From Planomicrobium sp. YIM 101495 (GTDB lineage Bacteria > Bacillota > Bacilli > Bacillales_A > Planococcaceae), in assembly GCF_009707665.1 (NCBI RefSeq), contig NZ_WLZW01000002.1, positions 186,001 through 250,000 of the forward strand: DNA of 64,000 nucleotides, written 5' to 3'. Numbering within the stretch: position 1 is the stretch's first letter; every line of letters begins with the position of its first letter. The notes below the pieces were generated by a model. That model did no database searches, was not told the origin of the DNA, and saw only the letters and a list, made by a program, of their open reading frames with translations. Shown here piece after piece: positions 25,192-33,322 of this stretch. Position numbers and translations under genes: made by a program.

Positions 25192-26460
25192 ATGACGAAA
25201 AAATTAACTTCGCAGGAGCTGATCGATCTGATCGACGATGGTGCGGATATTATCCTGCCGATCGCGAACGGAGAACCGATCCGACTTTTGGATATGCTTG
25301 AAGAAAACGCTGCGCAATTGCGCAACGTGAAAATACACCAGCTGCTCGCGCTTCGTTCGCGTGCCTACATTCAGGGGGAGATTGAACAGCTTAAGCATGT
25401 TTCTTACTTCCTGAGCGGAGCGACACGGAAAGTGTACCAGCAGGCAAAGATCGATTTGATTCCGAACAACTTCCATGAAGTGCCGCGCATGCTGAAGAAG
25501 ACGACGAAAATGTCGATGATCATGACCGTCGCTTCGCCGATGGATGAGCATGGCTATTTTACATTCGGGACACAGGCCGACTACATTTCGGAATTTGTCG
25601 GGGAAGTGCCTTTCGTGCTGGAAGTCAATGAACACATGCCGCGCACGTTCGGCCAAAACCAGATCCACATTAGCCAGGTCGCCGGCTTTGTCGAGCACCA
25701 CACACCGCTGACGGAAGAGAAGGCCGGTCCTGTCGGTGACAAAGATTTGTTGATCGCGTCAACGATCATCCAGGACATCAAGAACGGGGATACATTGCAG
25801 ATCGGAATCGGCTCCGTGCCGAACGCCGTGATCTCGATGCTGAAAGATCACCGCAACCTCGGGATCCATACGGAGATGCTGCCGGACGGTGTCGTAGATC
25901 TTGTGGAAGCAGGCGCAGTGGACGGCACACGCAAGTTCACGAACCGCGGCAAAATGATTACGACATTCGCACTCGGTTCCAAAAAACTCTACGATTTCAT
26001 CGACAACAACCCAGCGGTTGAATTCTTGCCGGTGAGCATCGTCAACGATCCGCGTGAAATCGCGAAAGAGAAGAACATCGTCTCCGTCAATGCGACGACG
26101 GAAGTCGATCTGTTCGGTCAATGTGCTTCCGAGACAATCGGCGGCAAGTATTATTCTTCAAGCGGCGGACAAGTCGACTTCGCGCGTGGCGTCCGTTTCG
26201 CTGAAAATGGCAAAGGCTATATTTGCCTGCAATCGACAGCGAAAAATGACACGATGTCGCGTATCAAGCTGCATTTGACGCCGGGATCTGTCGTCACGAC
26301 AGGGAAGAACGACGTGGACAACATCGTGACGGAATACGGTGTGGCGCGTCTTCACGGCGTGTCCCTTGCAGAACGGGCGAAGCGTCTCATTGCAGTCGCG
26401 CATCCGAATTTCCGTGATGAACTGACATTCGACGCGAAAAAACATGGCCTGATCATTTGA
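25192..26460 (+). CDS. Acetyl-CoA hydrolase/CoA-transferase family protein
   Basis: A 422-residue class I CoA-transferase of the acetyl-CoA hydrolase/4-hydroxybutyrate CoA-transferase group. The active-site glutamate lies in NATTEVDLFGQ (about residues 302-312). GIGSVPNAVISML forms the oxyanion/CoA loop, and SSSGGQVDFARG is strongly conserved. The enzyme would pass CoA between acetate and another acid. No partner metabolic genes are adjacent, so the acceptor is unknown. GGGAGTGG precedes the ATG, and a terminator follows. Confidence 0.88.
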   Translation: MTKKLTSQELIDLIDDGADIILPIANGEPIRLLDMLEENAAQLRNVKIHQLLALRSRAYIQGEIEQLKHVSYFLSGATRKVYQQAKIDLIPNNFHEVPRMLKKTTKMSMIMTVASPMDEHGYFTFGTQADYISEFVGEVPFVLEVNEHMPRTFGQNQIHISQVAGFVEHHTPLTEEKAGPVGDKDLLIASTIIQDIKNGDTLQIGIGSVPNAVISMLKDHRNLGIHTEMLPDGVVDLVEAGAVDGTRKFTNRGKMITTFALGSKKLYDFIDNNPAVEFLPVSIVNDPREIAKEKNIVSVNATTEVDLFGQCASETIGGKYYSSSGGQVDFARGVRFAENGKGYICLQSTAKNDTMSRIKLHLTPGSVVTTGKNDVDNIVTEYGVARLHGVSLAERAKRLIAVAHPNFRDELTFDAKKHGLII

Positions 26461-26478
26461 ATCAGGTCGAAACATAAG

Positions 26479-26521
26479 CAACAGGCAGTGGAAAAGCATT
26501 CTTTTTCACTACCTGTTTTTT
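26479..26521 (+). terminator. Intrinsic terminator
   Basis: AACAGG.AGTG.AAAAG pairs with CTTTT.CACT.CCTGTT, followed by a T-run, after the CoA-transferase gene. Confidence 0.85.
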
Positions 26522-26536
26522 CATTTGTGAGTATGT

Positions 26537-26576
26537 TTTACAAATAAACGATTTCAGGATATACTTACTTAAGTAA
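26537..26576 (+). promoter_or_regulatory. Sigma-A promoter and MarR-type operator
   Basis: TTTACA (26537-26542), 17-base spacer, TATACT (26560-26565). A perfect 12-bp palindrome, TTACTTAAGTAA (26565-26576), overlaps the start of transcription. Position and symmetry fit autorepression by the MarR gene that follows. Confidence 0.7.
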
Positions 26577-26595
26577 ACAATTGAGGGGGAGACGG

Positions 26596-27024
26596 ATGAA
26601 ACGTCTTTTATTTCACGAAATTCACCAGACGTCACGGCTGTCGATCCACCAGACGAACGAAGAATTGAAGGAATTTGGCCTATTCAGTACGCAGTGGTCG
26701 GTTCTTTTTTGTTTGCAGCAATTTGGTGAGATGACACAAAAAGAGATTTGGGCTTATTTGAATGTGGAAGCGCCGACGGTCACGCGGACGCTTGCACGCC
26801 TGGAAGAAACAGGCTGGGTCATCCGCAAGGAAGGGAAAGACAAGCGCGAACGAATCGTTGCGTTGTCTGGGAAAGCACGCGAGACAGTCCCGCAAATTGA
26901 GCAACGCATTGAACAACTCGAGCGCAAGTTGCTGTCGGAGCTGTCAGATGCTGAACAAGAGCAATTGATTGGTCTGCTGCAGAAAATCGGCGGTCGGAAC
27001 AAAGAGGAAGAAGGAGAAATATGA
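26596..27024 (+). CDS. MarR-family regulator
   Basis: A 142-residue winged-helix regulator. QKEIWAYLNVEAPTVTRTLARLEETGWVIRKEGKDKRERIVALSGKA contains the recognition helix and wing with the conserved D-K-R-E/R block. GAGGGGGAG precedes the ATG at 26596. The stop overlaps the start of the MFS gene (ATGA), so regulator and transporter are one operon, presumably autorepressed through the palindrome overlapping its promoter and released by a toxic ligand. Confidence 0.9.
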   Translation: MKRLLFHEIHQTSRLSIHQTNEELKEFGLFSTQWSVLFCLQQFGEMTQKEIWAYLNVEAPTVTRTLARLEETGWVIRKEGKDKRERIVALSGKARETVPQIEQRIEQLERKLLSELSDAEQEQLIGLLQKIGGRNKEEEGEI

Positions 27025-28196
27025 CAGAACGACAACCAATTTGGACAAGAAGCTTCATCAATATATCCATCAGTACGTTTTTTATTTTTGTCGTATTTTA
27101 TGCACTACTGACGTACGTCCCGTTATACGTACTCAATGACATGGGCGGTACCGCTGCACAGGGCGGACTTGCGACCACGGTCTTCCTCGTATCGGCAATC
27201 ATCATGCGCTTTTTTTCCGGGATGATCCTGGAGAAATTCGGCAAGAAGAAGATACTCGTAGTGGCGGCATTCTTCTTTACAGTCGCCACTGTTTTGTATC
27301 CATTTGTGACAGAGTTCGGCATGCTTTTGGCGCTGCGTTTTTTCCACGGCGTCTGGTTCAGTCTCCTGACCACTGTAGCAGGTGCAATCGTAGCGGATAT
27401 CGTGCCACCTGAGCGGCGCGGTGAAGGACTCGGCTATTATGGAATCGCAATGAATCTGGCGGTGGTTGCTGGACCGTTCCTGGCACTGACTTTGCAGCCG
27501 CTCGTAACTGCACGCGCCATTTTCCTTATTTTCAGTGCCATCATGGTCGTCGGATTTTTCTGCGCGGTTGCGACGCAACTTATTGAGCAGCCGGCTGCAC
27601 CAAAACAGAGGAGAAAACTGGGCATCGACGACTTCCTGGAAAAACGTTCATTGCCAATCGCAAGTGTCGGTTTTCTCATTTCATTCGCCTATGCTAGCAT
27701 CATCACGTTCATTTCTGTTTATGCGGAGTCGCTCGGGCTGATTCAGGCAGCAAGCTTTTTCTTTGTCGTGTATGCTGTGGCGATGCTTCTCGTCCGTCCA
27801 TTCAGCGGACGTATTTTTGATATACACGGCCCGAGTGTCGTCATCGTTCCATCGATTGTTCTTTTCGGGCTGGGCCTCATTTCCTTGAGCTTCGCAGAAA
27901 CGGCATGGATGCTGCTCGTCTCGGGTGCGCTTGTCGGACTCGGTTATGGAACATTGCTTCCTTGCTTCCAGACGTTGGCGATCCAAGCTGCCGACAGCCA
28001 CAGGAGCGGTTACGCAACCGGGACATTCTTCGCTTTGTATGACGGCGGGATTGCTGTCGGATCCATCGCACTCGGCGTGTTTGCCGGCATGATGAGCTAC
28101 TCGAATCTATATTTGCTGCTCGGCGTCTTCATTTTGATGACGGTCTTTTACTACGTCTGGATCATCAAGAAGAAACACGAAGCGGCACCTCTTTAA
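27021..28196 (+). CDS. MFS transporter
   Basis: A 391-residue, 12-helix major facilitator. The motif-A-like loop between helices 2 and 3 reads GMILEKFGKKK, and GAIVADIVPPERRGEGLGYYGIAMNLAVVAGPFLA is the helix 4-5 motif C-like region typical of drug/proton antiporters. Coupling to the MarR gene suggests efflux of a compound sensed by that regulator; the substrate is unknown. It ends before a perfect terminator. Confidence 0.88.
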   Translation: MTERQPIWTRSFINISISTFFIFVVFYALLTYVPLYVLNDMGGTAAQGGLATTVFLVSAIIMRFFSGMILEKFGKKKILVVAAFFFTVATVLYPFVTEFGMLLALRFFHGVWFSLLTTVAGAIVADIVPPERRGEGLGYYGIAMNLAVVAGPFLALTLQPLVTARAIFLIFSAIMVVGFFCAVATQLIEQPAAPKQRRKLGIDDFLEKRSLPIASVGFLISFAYASIITFISVYAESLGLIQAASFFFVVYAVAMLLVRPFSGRIFDIHGPSVVIVPSIVLFGLGLISLSFAETAWMLLVSGALVGLGYGTLLPCFQTLAIQAADSHRSGYATGTFFALYDGGIAVGSIALGVFAGMMSYSNLYLLLGVFILMTVFYYVWIIKKKHEAAPL

Positions 28197-28220
28197 GGAG
28201 AAGCTCGAGCTGAAAGAATA

Positions 28221-28256
28221 AAAACAGGCAGTCGCAAAATGCGGCTGCCTGTTTTT
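28221..28256. terminator. Bidirectional intrinsic terminator
   Basis: AAAACAGGCAGTCGCA..TGCGGCTGCCTGTTTTT between the convergent MFS and hydratase genes. Confidence 0.88.
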
Positions 28257-28262
28257 GTGGAG

Positions 28263-29042
28263 TCAGACGACTTCGAGTGTCACAGAACCGATGCCTTCGA
28301 ATGTGCCTTCATATGTCCCTTTCTCGAGCGTCTTCGGCAAGATGAAGGTCCCGGAAGAAACCGCCATGCCCGCCTCGAGCGCAAGTCCATGTCCGTGCAG
28401 CTCGTTGACGAGCCACTGCAATGAATTCAATGGATGGCCGAGTACTTCAGTCGATGAGCCGGCAGCGATTTCTTCGCCGTTATGCAACAGGCGTCCTTGG
28501 ATGCCGTCGAGCTGGGCGTAGCTTACATCGGTGACAGGCTTGCCGCAGACGATTTTTCCGGCTACTGCACTATCCGCGATGACCTGTCCGAGTGAGAGCT
28601 TCGGGAACCAGTCGGTGAAGCGGGAGTCGGGTACTTCAAGTCCCGGCGCAACCGTCGTTTTCTGGAGCAGTTCCTCCGGGCTATCTGCCGGGGAAAGCTG
28701 CTCGTTGACGTGGAAGACCAGCTCGAGTTCAATCAGCGGTGACTGCAGATCGGATAGGCGGAGTTCGCTGTCGAGAATGGCTGAATCAGTCAGCGCTCCG
28801 TATAGTGGGGAGTCGGATGCGAACAGCTCTTGCGTCTCCGGGCTCGTCAAACTGATTTTGTATCCTTTTAACGGGTCGTTCCCGCGCTCTTCCTTTAATT
28901 TCGTCAGCTCATGCTGGATTGCGTAAGCAGTCTGCTTTTCCAATAACGCAGGGACGCGGTCCTTTTCGAGCCCTTCACGCTTCTCATATGCTTCGTATAA
29001 AGTATCGGCAAGACGACGCTCATTCAAATCGAATTGTTCCAT
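28263..29042 (-). CDS. 2-keto-4-pentenoate hydratase-like (FAH superfamily)
   Basis: A 259-residue protein of the hydratase/decarboxylase branch of the fumarylacetoacetase superfamily: KGYKISLTSPETQ near residues 59-71, LIELELVFHV supplying metal-binding glutamates, and GHPLNSLQWLVNELHGHGLALEAGMAVSSG near the C-terminus. Such enzymes add water to 2-hydroxypenta-2,4-dienoates in aromatic meta-cleavage. No other pathway genes are adjacent; a ring-cleavage dioxygenase-like gene (43895) is 15 kb away. AAAGGGG precedes the ATG. Confidence 0.83.
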   Translation of the reverse strand: MEQFDLNERRLADTLYEAYEKREGLEKDRVPALLEKQTAYAIQHELTKLKEERGNDPLKGYKISLTSPETQELFASDSPLYGALTDSAILDSELRLSDLQSPLIELELVFHVNEQLSPADSPEELLQKTTVAPGLEVPDSRFTDWFPKLSLGQVIADSAVAGKIVCGKPVTDVSYAQLDGIQGRLLHNGEEIAAGSSTEVLGHPLNSLQWLVNELHGHGLALEAGMAVSSGTFILPKTLEKGTYEGTFEGIGSVTLEVV

Positions 29043-29157
29043 TATTCTACCCCTTTCCCTTTTTCCTTATCATATCATTTCTAGCTTGCCGGTGGATAAA
29101 CTCCTGAAAGTTCGTTAAAATTAAGGGAGAGATGGAAATAAAGGAGATAAAAAACAT

Positions 29158-29991
29158 ATGATCGAGATCGATAATAAACTTTATGACTTTATCATCGCGA
29201 ATAAGTGCAGCTTGATGAACGAGTGGCTGGATGCACTCGGTGATAAGAGCGCACTGTTTTATGCATCACGCAAGATGGAGCAGGCAGAAGACTTGTGGAG
29301 AGAGGAAGACGACGCATTCATCGCTATCATTTCGCGCGTGTTGATCAAAGAGCACGGAGAATATTTCGAAGAGCTTGAGCGCTGGGTATCTACGACTGCA
29401 TCTGCAGGGGCGAGAAACTCTGTCCCGTTGCATCTGCTCGTCTCCCAGCTTGGGATGTTCCGCCGCATTTACTGGAGCTATGTGAAGAAATTCTTCGAGG
29501 AAGAGCCGTCTGCAACAAGCAGAGACGCACTCGAGTGGAGCGAGTCGATCAACGATTCCTTCGACTACATCATCGGAAAATTCACGGTCGAACACCATAA
29601 GGCGCACGAGAAAATGCTGAAGAACCAACAGTTGATGATCAATGAACTGAGCAGCCCGGTTATTCCGATCAAGCAAGGCATCGCGATCCTGCCGCTTGTC
29701 GGTGACATCGATACACACCGCGCAAAAGTGATACTAGAGACGGCACTTGAAGAAAGTGCGAAACAAAAATTACATATGCTGTTCATCGACCTGTCTGCCG
29801 TTGCGATCATCGACACGATGGTGGCCCAGCAGATTTTCCAGCTGATGACTTCGTTGCGCCTCATCGGTGTGCGCTCGGTCCTGTCCGGTATCCGCCCGGA
29901 AATCGCACAAACTGCGATTTCACTCGGTCTGGATTTCCAAGGAATCGAAGTACACGCGAATCTGATGCGCGCGTTGGAAGTGCACGCATAA
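29158..29991 (+). CDS. RsbR-family STAS protein (stressosome component)
   Basis: A 277-residue RsbT co-antagonist. An all-helical N-terminal non-heme globin-like sensor domain (about 1-150) is followed by a linker and a STAS domain (about 163-277). The blocks INELSSPVIPIKQGIAILPLVGDIDTHRAK and IDLSAVAIIDTMVAQQI are diagnostic. By eye, the positions aligned with the two RsbRA phospho-threonines appear to be D183 and S213. Stressosome proteins gate RsbT and so sigma-B. The gene stands alone, as RsbR paralogues do in Bacillus. Several sigma-B-like promoters occur in this window. Confidence 0.9.
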   Translation: MIEIDNKLYDFIIANKCSLMNEWLDALGDKSALFYASRKMEQAEDLWREEDDAFIAIISRVLIKEHGEYFEELERWVSTTASAGARNSVPLHLLVSQLGMFRRIYWSYVKKFFEEEPSATSRDALEWSESINDSFDYIIGKFTVEHHKAHEKMLKNQQLMINELSSPVIPIKQGIAILPLVGDIDTHRAKVILETALEESAKQKLHMLFIDLSAVAIIDTMVAQQIFQLMTSLRLIGVRSVLSGIRPEIAQTAISLGLDFQGIEVHANLMRALEVHA

Positions 29992-29994
29992 GAA

Positions 29995-30040
29995 AACCGT
30001 CCGCAAAAGTCTGTTATAAGACTTTTAACGGACGGTTTTT
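29995..30040. terminator. Bidirectional intrinsic terminator
   Basis: AAAACCGTCCG..AAAAGTC pairs with GACTTTT..CGGACGGTTTTT between the convergent rsbR-like and hemolysin III genes. Confidence 0.88.
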
Positions 30041-30055
30041 GTGTTTCGACAAACT

Positions 30056-30706
30056 TCATAGCACATAAAAATAAACAGAAAGAAAATGACACAAGCTGCC
30101 GGCCAGGATGAACAAGTGGAACACCTCATGAAAGCCGAGCCGCAGCACTTTTTGCATGAACGGTGGTTTCAGTCCGTAGATGATGCCGCCGATTGTGTAA
30201 AGCAAGCCGCCGCCGATGAGCAGCGATAGACCGGCCATCGATAACTGGTCCGCGAGCGGCACGACTGCGAAGACGATGATCCATCCCATCGAAATGTAGA
30301 TGGCGGTCGACAGCCAGCGCGGTGAGTGGAACCAGATCATTTTGAAGAAAATACCACTCAGTCCAAGGAAGGCGACAAGAGCGAACAGCGTCCAGCCGAG
30401 CGGTCCCTCAAGCGCGATCAAGCAAAATGGCGCATAGGAACCGGCAATCAACGTGAAAATCATCGAATGATCGAGCTTACGCAGGAAGGCGATCGTTTCC
30501 GGGCGTGCGATGACCGCATGATAGACGGTCGAAGCCGTATACAGTGCGATCAAGGCCAGGCCAAACAGGATGACGGCTGTTAGATGGAGCGGCGGTGACT
30601 GGTCACTCGCGGCTTTGATGGTCATGGCGAGCAGTGCGGCGAGTGAAAGGACGGCGCCTGCCAAGTGTGAAAGGGCATTGAATGGTTCACGAATAACGGA
30701 ATACAT
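30056..30706 (-). CDS. Hemolysin III/PAQR-family membrane protein (YqfA-like)
   Basis: A 216-residue, seven-helix membrane protein. PAQR motifs are present: NALSHLAGA near the start, STVYHA, LDHSMIFTLIAGSYAPF, and HEVFHLFILAGSLCHF at the end; the His/Asp residues would hold a metal as in adiponectin receptors. Members affect membrane lipid homeostasis, and haemolysis is an older label. The ATG at 30706 is preceded by AGCAGG; a TTG at 30736 is an alternative without a clear ribosome site. Confidence 0.88.
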   Translation of the reverse strand: MYSVIREPFNALSHLAGAVLSLAALLAMTIKAASDQSPPLHLTAVILFGLALIALYTASTVYHAVIARPETIAFLRKLDHSMIFTLIAGSYAPFCLIALEGPLGWTLFALVAFLGLSGIFFKMIWFHSPRWLSTAIYISMGWIIVFAVVPLADQLSMAGLSLLIGGGLLYTIGGIIYGLKPPFMQKVLRLGFHEVFHLFILAGSLCHFLSVYFYVL

Positions 30707-30779
30707 CTGAAAACCTGCTTTCTTATGTAGTTTCAATAACTATTTAAAATGATATACGTATTTCTTTGTGTCGTCAACT

Positions 30780-30808
30780 TTGAAGGGATGGCGTTTTTGA
30801 TGTACACT
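30780..30808 (+). promoter_or_regulatory. Candidate sigma-A promoter
   Basis: TTGAAG, 17-base spacer, TACACT (30803-30808), 32 bases before the DUF1836 gene start. Confidence 0.45.
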
Positions 30809-30840
30809 ATGTTCAACTGAACGAAATGGGAGGAACATCC

Positions 30841-31401
30841 ATGGAGCAGAAAGAACACGAGTTTGGAGGCATGGAATTCGGCCGCCAGCTTCACCGGGAA
30901 GACATTCCGAAAATCGATTTGTACATCGACCAGGTGCTGCAATTATTCGATGAAGAATTTGCACCGGCCAAGCGAAGCGCGGAAGATAAAATTCTGACGA
31001 AGACGATGGTCAATAATTATGCGAAAGGAAAACTGTTTTATCCGGTATCTGGTAAAAAGTATTCCCCTTCGCATATCATGTTAATCGCCTTGATTTATCA
31101 GATGAAAAGCGCATTGTCGATCAATGACATTAAGAAAGTCCTGAGTGGAATCAACCATAAGGCTGCCGGGGGAGAATTGGATGTGGCTGATTTTTACGAC
31201 CAATACACCCGACTGGCTGATGCGAACAATGAAATGTTCAAGGACATATTCGCGAAGCAGGAAGCAGCAGCGGCAGCGGCGGAGTTGGACGCGGAAGAAC
31301 GGAAAGTGCTGCTCATCGCCTCGCTTACGCAGATGAGTCAGCTGTACAAACGGACGGCGGAAAAACTGGTGGACGAATTGACCGGAACGGAGGAAGGCTG
31401 A
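30841..31401 (+). CDS. DUF1836-domain protein
   Basis: A 186-residue protein with the DUF1836 core: DIPKIDLYIDQVLQLFDEEF, ILTKTMVNNYAKGKLF and YSPSHIMLIALIYQMKSALSINDIKKVL, which together look like a MerR-like helix-turn-helix and dimer region. A regulatory role is often assumed but not shown. The C-terminal helix is Ala/Glu-rich. GGGAGG precedes the ATG. Its stop overlaps the yqxD start by one base (TGATG), so the two are co-translated. Confidence 0.85.
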   Translation: MEQKEHEFGGMEFGRQLHREDIPKIDLYIDQVLQLFDEEFAPAKRSAEDKILTKTMVNNYAKGKLFYPVSGKKYSPSHIMLIALIYQMKSALSINDIKKVLSGINHKAAGGELDVADFYDQYTRLADANNEMFKDIFAKQEAAAAAAELDAEERKVLLIASLTQMSQLYKRTAEKLVDELTGTEEG

Positions 31402-31838
31402 TGGTGAAATTGCTGGTGGATGCAGACGGCTGCCCAGTCGTCAATGAAGCGATCGCCAAAGCGCAGAAATACAATGTGCCGGTCCTCTTGCTTTGTGACA
31501 CGTCGCACGAGATGCAGCGCGAAGGAGCGGAGACGATTGTCGTTTCCAAAGGCGCGGACTCAGCCGACTTCGCACTCGTCAACCGTGTCGGAAAAGGAGA
31601 TATCGTCGTCACGCAGGATTACGGACTTGCAGCGATGGTGCTTGCCAAACGCGGTGTGCCGATCGATCAGAACGGCCGGGTCTACACGGATGACAACATC
31701 GGGTCATTGCTTGGCAGCCGGCATGTTGCGAAGAAAATCCGGCAAGGCGGGGGACGTCTGAAAGGGCCGAAAAAACGGCGGCCGGAGCAGAACGAGCGAT
31801 TTGAGGAAAGTCTGGAAGGATTGTTGAAGAAACTTTGA
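31401..31838 (+). CDS. yqxD: YaiI/YqxD-family protein (UPF0178, PIN-like)
   Basis: A 145-residue protein of the YqxD/YaiI family. VDADGCPVVNEAI at the start and DIVVTQDYGLAAMVLAKRG in the middle carry acidic residues arranged as in PIN/NYN nucleases, and the C-terminus is basic (RLKGPKKRR). Nuclease activity is suspected for the family, not proven. It overlaps the DUF1836 gene by one base. Confidence 0.9.
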   Translation: MVKLLVDADGCPVVNEAIAKAQKYNVPVLLLCDTSHEMQREGAETIVVSKGADSADFALVNRVGKGDIVVTQDYGLAAMVLAKRGVPIDQNGRVYTDDNIGSLLGSRHVAKKIRQGGGRLKGPKKRRPEQNERFEESLEGLLKKL

Positions 31839-31858
31839 AGGAATAAGCAAGCACTAAG

Positions 31859-31888
31859 GACCTTTCGCGCGGGAAAAGGTCTTTTTTT
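31859..31888 (+). terminator. Intrinsic terminator
   Basis: GACCTTT (31859-31865)/AAAGGTC (31875-31881) followed by seven T, behind yqxD. Confidence 0.8.
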
Positions 31889-31891
31889 CGT

Positions 31892-31917
31892 GTCTAAACG
31901 TTTAGTAAGGAGGGAAT
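31892..31917 (+). promoter_or_regulatory. Possible sigma-B promoter of the DJ-1 gene
   Basis: GTCTAA (31892-31897), 14-base spacer, GGGAAT (31912-31917), 37 bases before the start codon. The -35 has one mismatch to GTTT. Confidence 0.45.
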
Positions 31918-31954
31918 ACCCAGAGTAAAGATTGTTGAAAAAGGAGAGGTGTTC

Positions 31955-32653
31955 ATGCAGAAAATCCTGGTTGCCGTGACGAATCATCCGTCGCTTGGCA
32001 AAAAGAACAAACGGACGGGCTTGTGGCTGAGCGAGTTGACGGATTTCTACGACGAGATGAAGGAGCGTTACGAGATGACGATCATCTCTACAAAGAACGA
32101 ACGGGTGCCGATCGATCCGAAAAGCCTGCCGTCCGTCGCTTTGAGAAAGAAGACGCGTGACTACTACACAGATGATGAATTCATGAATCAATTGAAAAAT
32201 CCGCTGACGATGGATGATATCGATCCTGCAGAATACGATGCGGTTTATTTTGCCGGCGGACACGGGGCGATGAATGATTTTCCTTATGATGAAAAGATTC
32301 AGCAAGCAATCCGCACCATTTATGAAAACGGCGGCATCGTCTCTGCTGTTTGCCACGGACCGGCAGCACTTTTGAATGTGAAGTTATCGACTGGCGGATA
32401 TTTGTTGGCGGGGCACCGGGTCAGTGGCTTTACCGACCGGGAAGAGAAAGTGATGGGGCAATATGGACACCTTCCGTACTCACTCGAGCAGGCAATGGTG
32501 AGCCGCGGAGCGATTTTCACAAAAGCCAAATTGCCGATGGGCGTCTGTACGGTTCAGTCGGGCAGGCTCGTTACCGGACAGAACCCAGCCTCTGTCAAAG
32601 CGGTCGCGCTTAAAGTGGCAGAAATCATGGAGCGGACGGCAAAGAATGTTTGA
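31955..32653 (+). CDS. DJ-1/PfpI superfamily protein, Hsp31/glyoxalase III-like
   Basis: A 232-residue type 1 glutamine amidotransferase-fold protein. The nucleophile elbow is IVSAVCHGPAALL (Cys about residue 132), with the oxyanion part FAGGHGAMNDFP; a Glu or Asp in the N-terminal half would complete the site. Hsp31-type members degrade methylglyoxal without glutathione or protect proteins under stress. AAAGGAGAGG precedes the ATG at 31955. It is the first of three consecutive genes with sigma-B-like promoters. Confidence 0.86.
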   Translation: MQKILVAVTNHPSLGKKNKRTGLWLSELTDFYDEMKERYEMTIISTKNERVPIDPKSLPSVALRKKTRDYYTDDEFMNQLKNPLTMDDIDPAEYDAVYFAGGHGAMNDFPYDEKIQQAIRTIYENGGIVSAVCHGPAALLNVKLSTGGYLLAGHRVSGFTDREEKVMGQYGHLPYSLEQAMVSRGAIFTKAKLPMGVCTVQSGRLVTGQNPASVKAVALKVAEIMERTAKNV

Positions 32654-32672
32654 ACGATTTTTCAAGGGGTAT
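32648..32672 (+). promoter_or_regulatory. Sigma-B promoter, consensus match
   Basis: GTTTGA (32648-32653), 13-base spacer, GGGTAT (32667-32672), an excellent match to the Bacillus sigma-B pattern, 44 bases before the start of the stress-protein gene. Its -35 overlaps the end of the DJ-1 gene. Confidence 0.8.
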
Positions 32673-32716
32673 TTTCAGAGAAAGACGAAATTCGAAATTC
32701 AGAGAGGATGATTTAC

Positions 32717-33232
32717 ATGGCAAAGCAAACAGTTGTTGGTTACTATGATAACGAAAATGAAGCGATCGATGCGATTGAACGGTTGAAGAACGATGGGTAC
32801 CGTTCAGAGAATATTTCCGTCATGAGTAAAGATCCGGGTGAAACGGAGACAGTCACGGAAGAAACTGGAACACATGCGGGTGAAGGAGCGGCAACCGGTG
32901 CGCTCACGGGTGGTGCGCTTGGTGGACTCGGCGGCGTGCTTGCAGGGATCGGCGCTTTAGCGATTCCTGGTATCGGGCCGATTGTAGCAGCCGGACCGAT
33001 TGTAGCAGGGCTAACCGGAGCGGCAGCAGGAGCAGGAGTCGGTGGCCTTGCCGGAGCTTTGATCGGCCTTGGGATTCCGGAAGAAGAGGCGCGTGAGTAC
33101 GAAACGCATTTTAATGCAGGTAAAATTCTTGTTCTGCTGGAGGAAACGGGCGACCGTTCATCTTACCGTGACAGCAACGAACGGATGACTGACGAGCCGC
33201 TCGGCAGCAGAGTCGACCGAAACCGCCCATAA
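32717..33232 (+). CDS. General stress protein with Gly/Ala-rich hydrophobic centre (17M-like)
   Basis: A 171-residue protein. The N-terminal YflT/17M-like domain (VVGYYDNENEAIDAIERLKNDG..ISVMSKD) is followed by a Gly-Ala-rich hydrophobic stretch at about 55-125 that could span or coat a membrane, then EEEAREYETHFNAGKILVLLEE. Such proteins are induced by salt, heat or cold in Bacillales; the mechanism is unknown. ATG 32717 has GAGAGG 9 bases upstream; ATG 32708 is too close to it. A consensus sigma-B promoter precedes it. Confidence 0.85.
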   Translation: MAKQTVVGYYDNENEAIDAIERLKNDGYRSENISVMSKDPGETETVTEETGTHAGEGAATGALTGGALGGLGGVLAGIGALAIPGIGPIVAAGPIVAGLTGAAAGAGVGGLAGALIGLGIPEEEAREYETHFNAGKILVLLEETGDRSSYRDSNERMTDEPLGSRVDRNRP

Positions 33233-33253
33233 CCGGAGATTCTCAGAATTGGA

Positions 33254-33279
33254 GTTAGAAAAACACCTGAACGGGGTAT
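33254..33279 (+). promoter_or_regulatory. Sigma-B-like promoter of the YtxH-like gene
   Basis: GTTAGA (33254-33259), 14-base spacer, GGGTAT (33274-33279), 43 bases before the next start codon. Confidence 0.6.
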
Positions 33280-33322
33280 ACATCTCCTATAAGGAATAGG
33301 AATAGATGATGGAGGGATTCGG

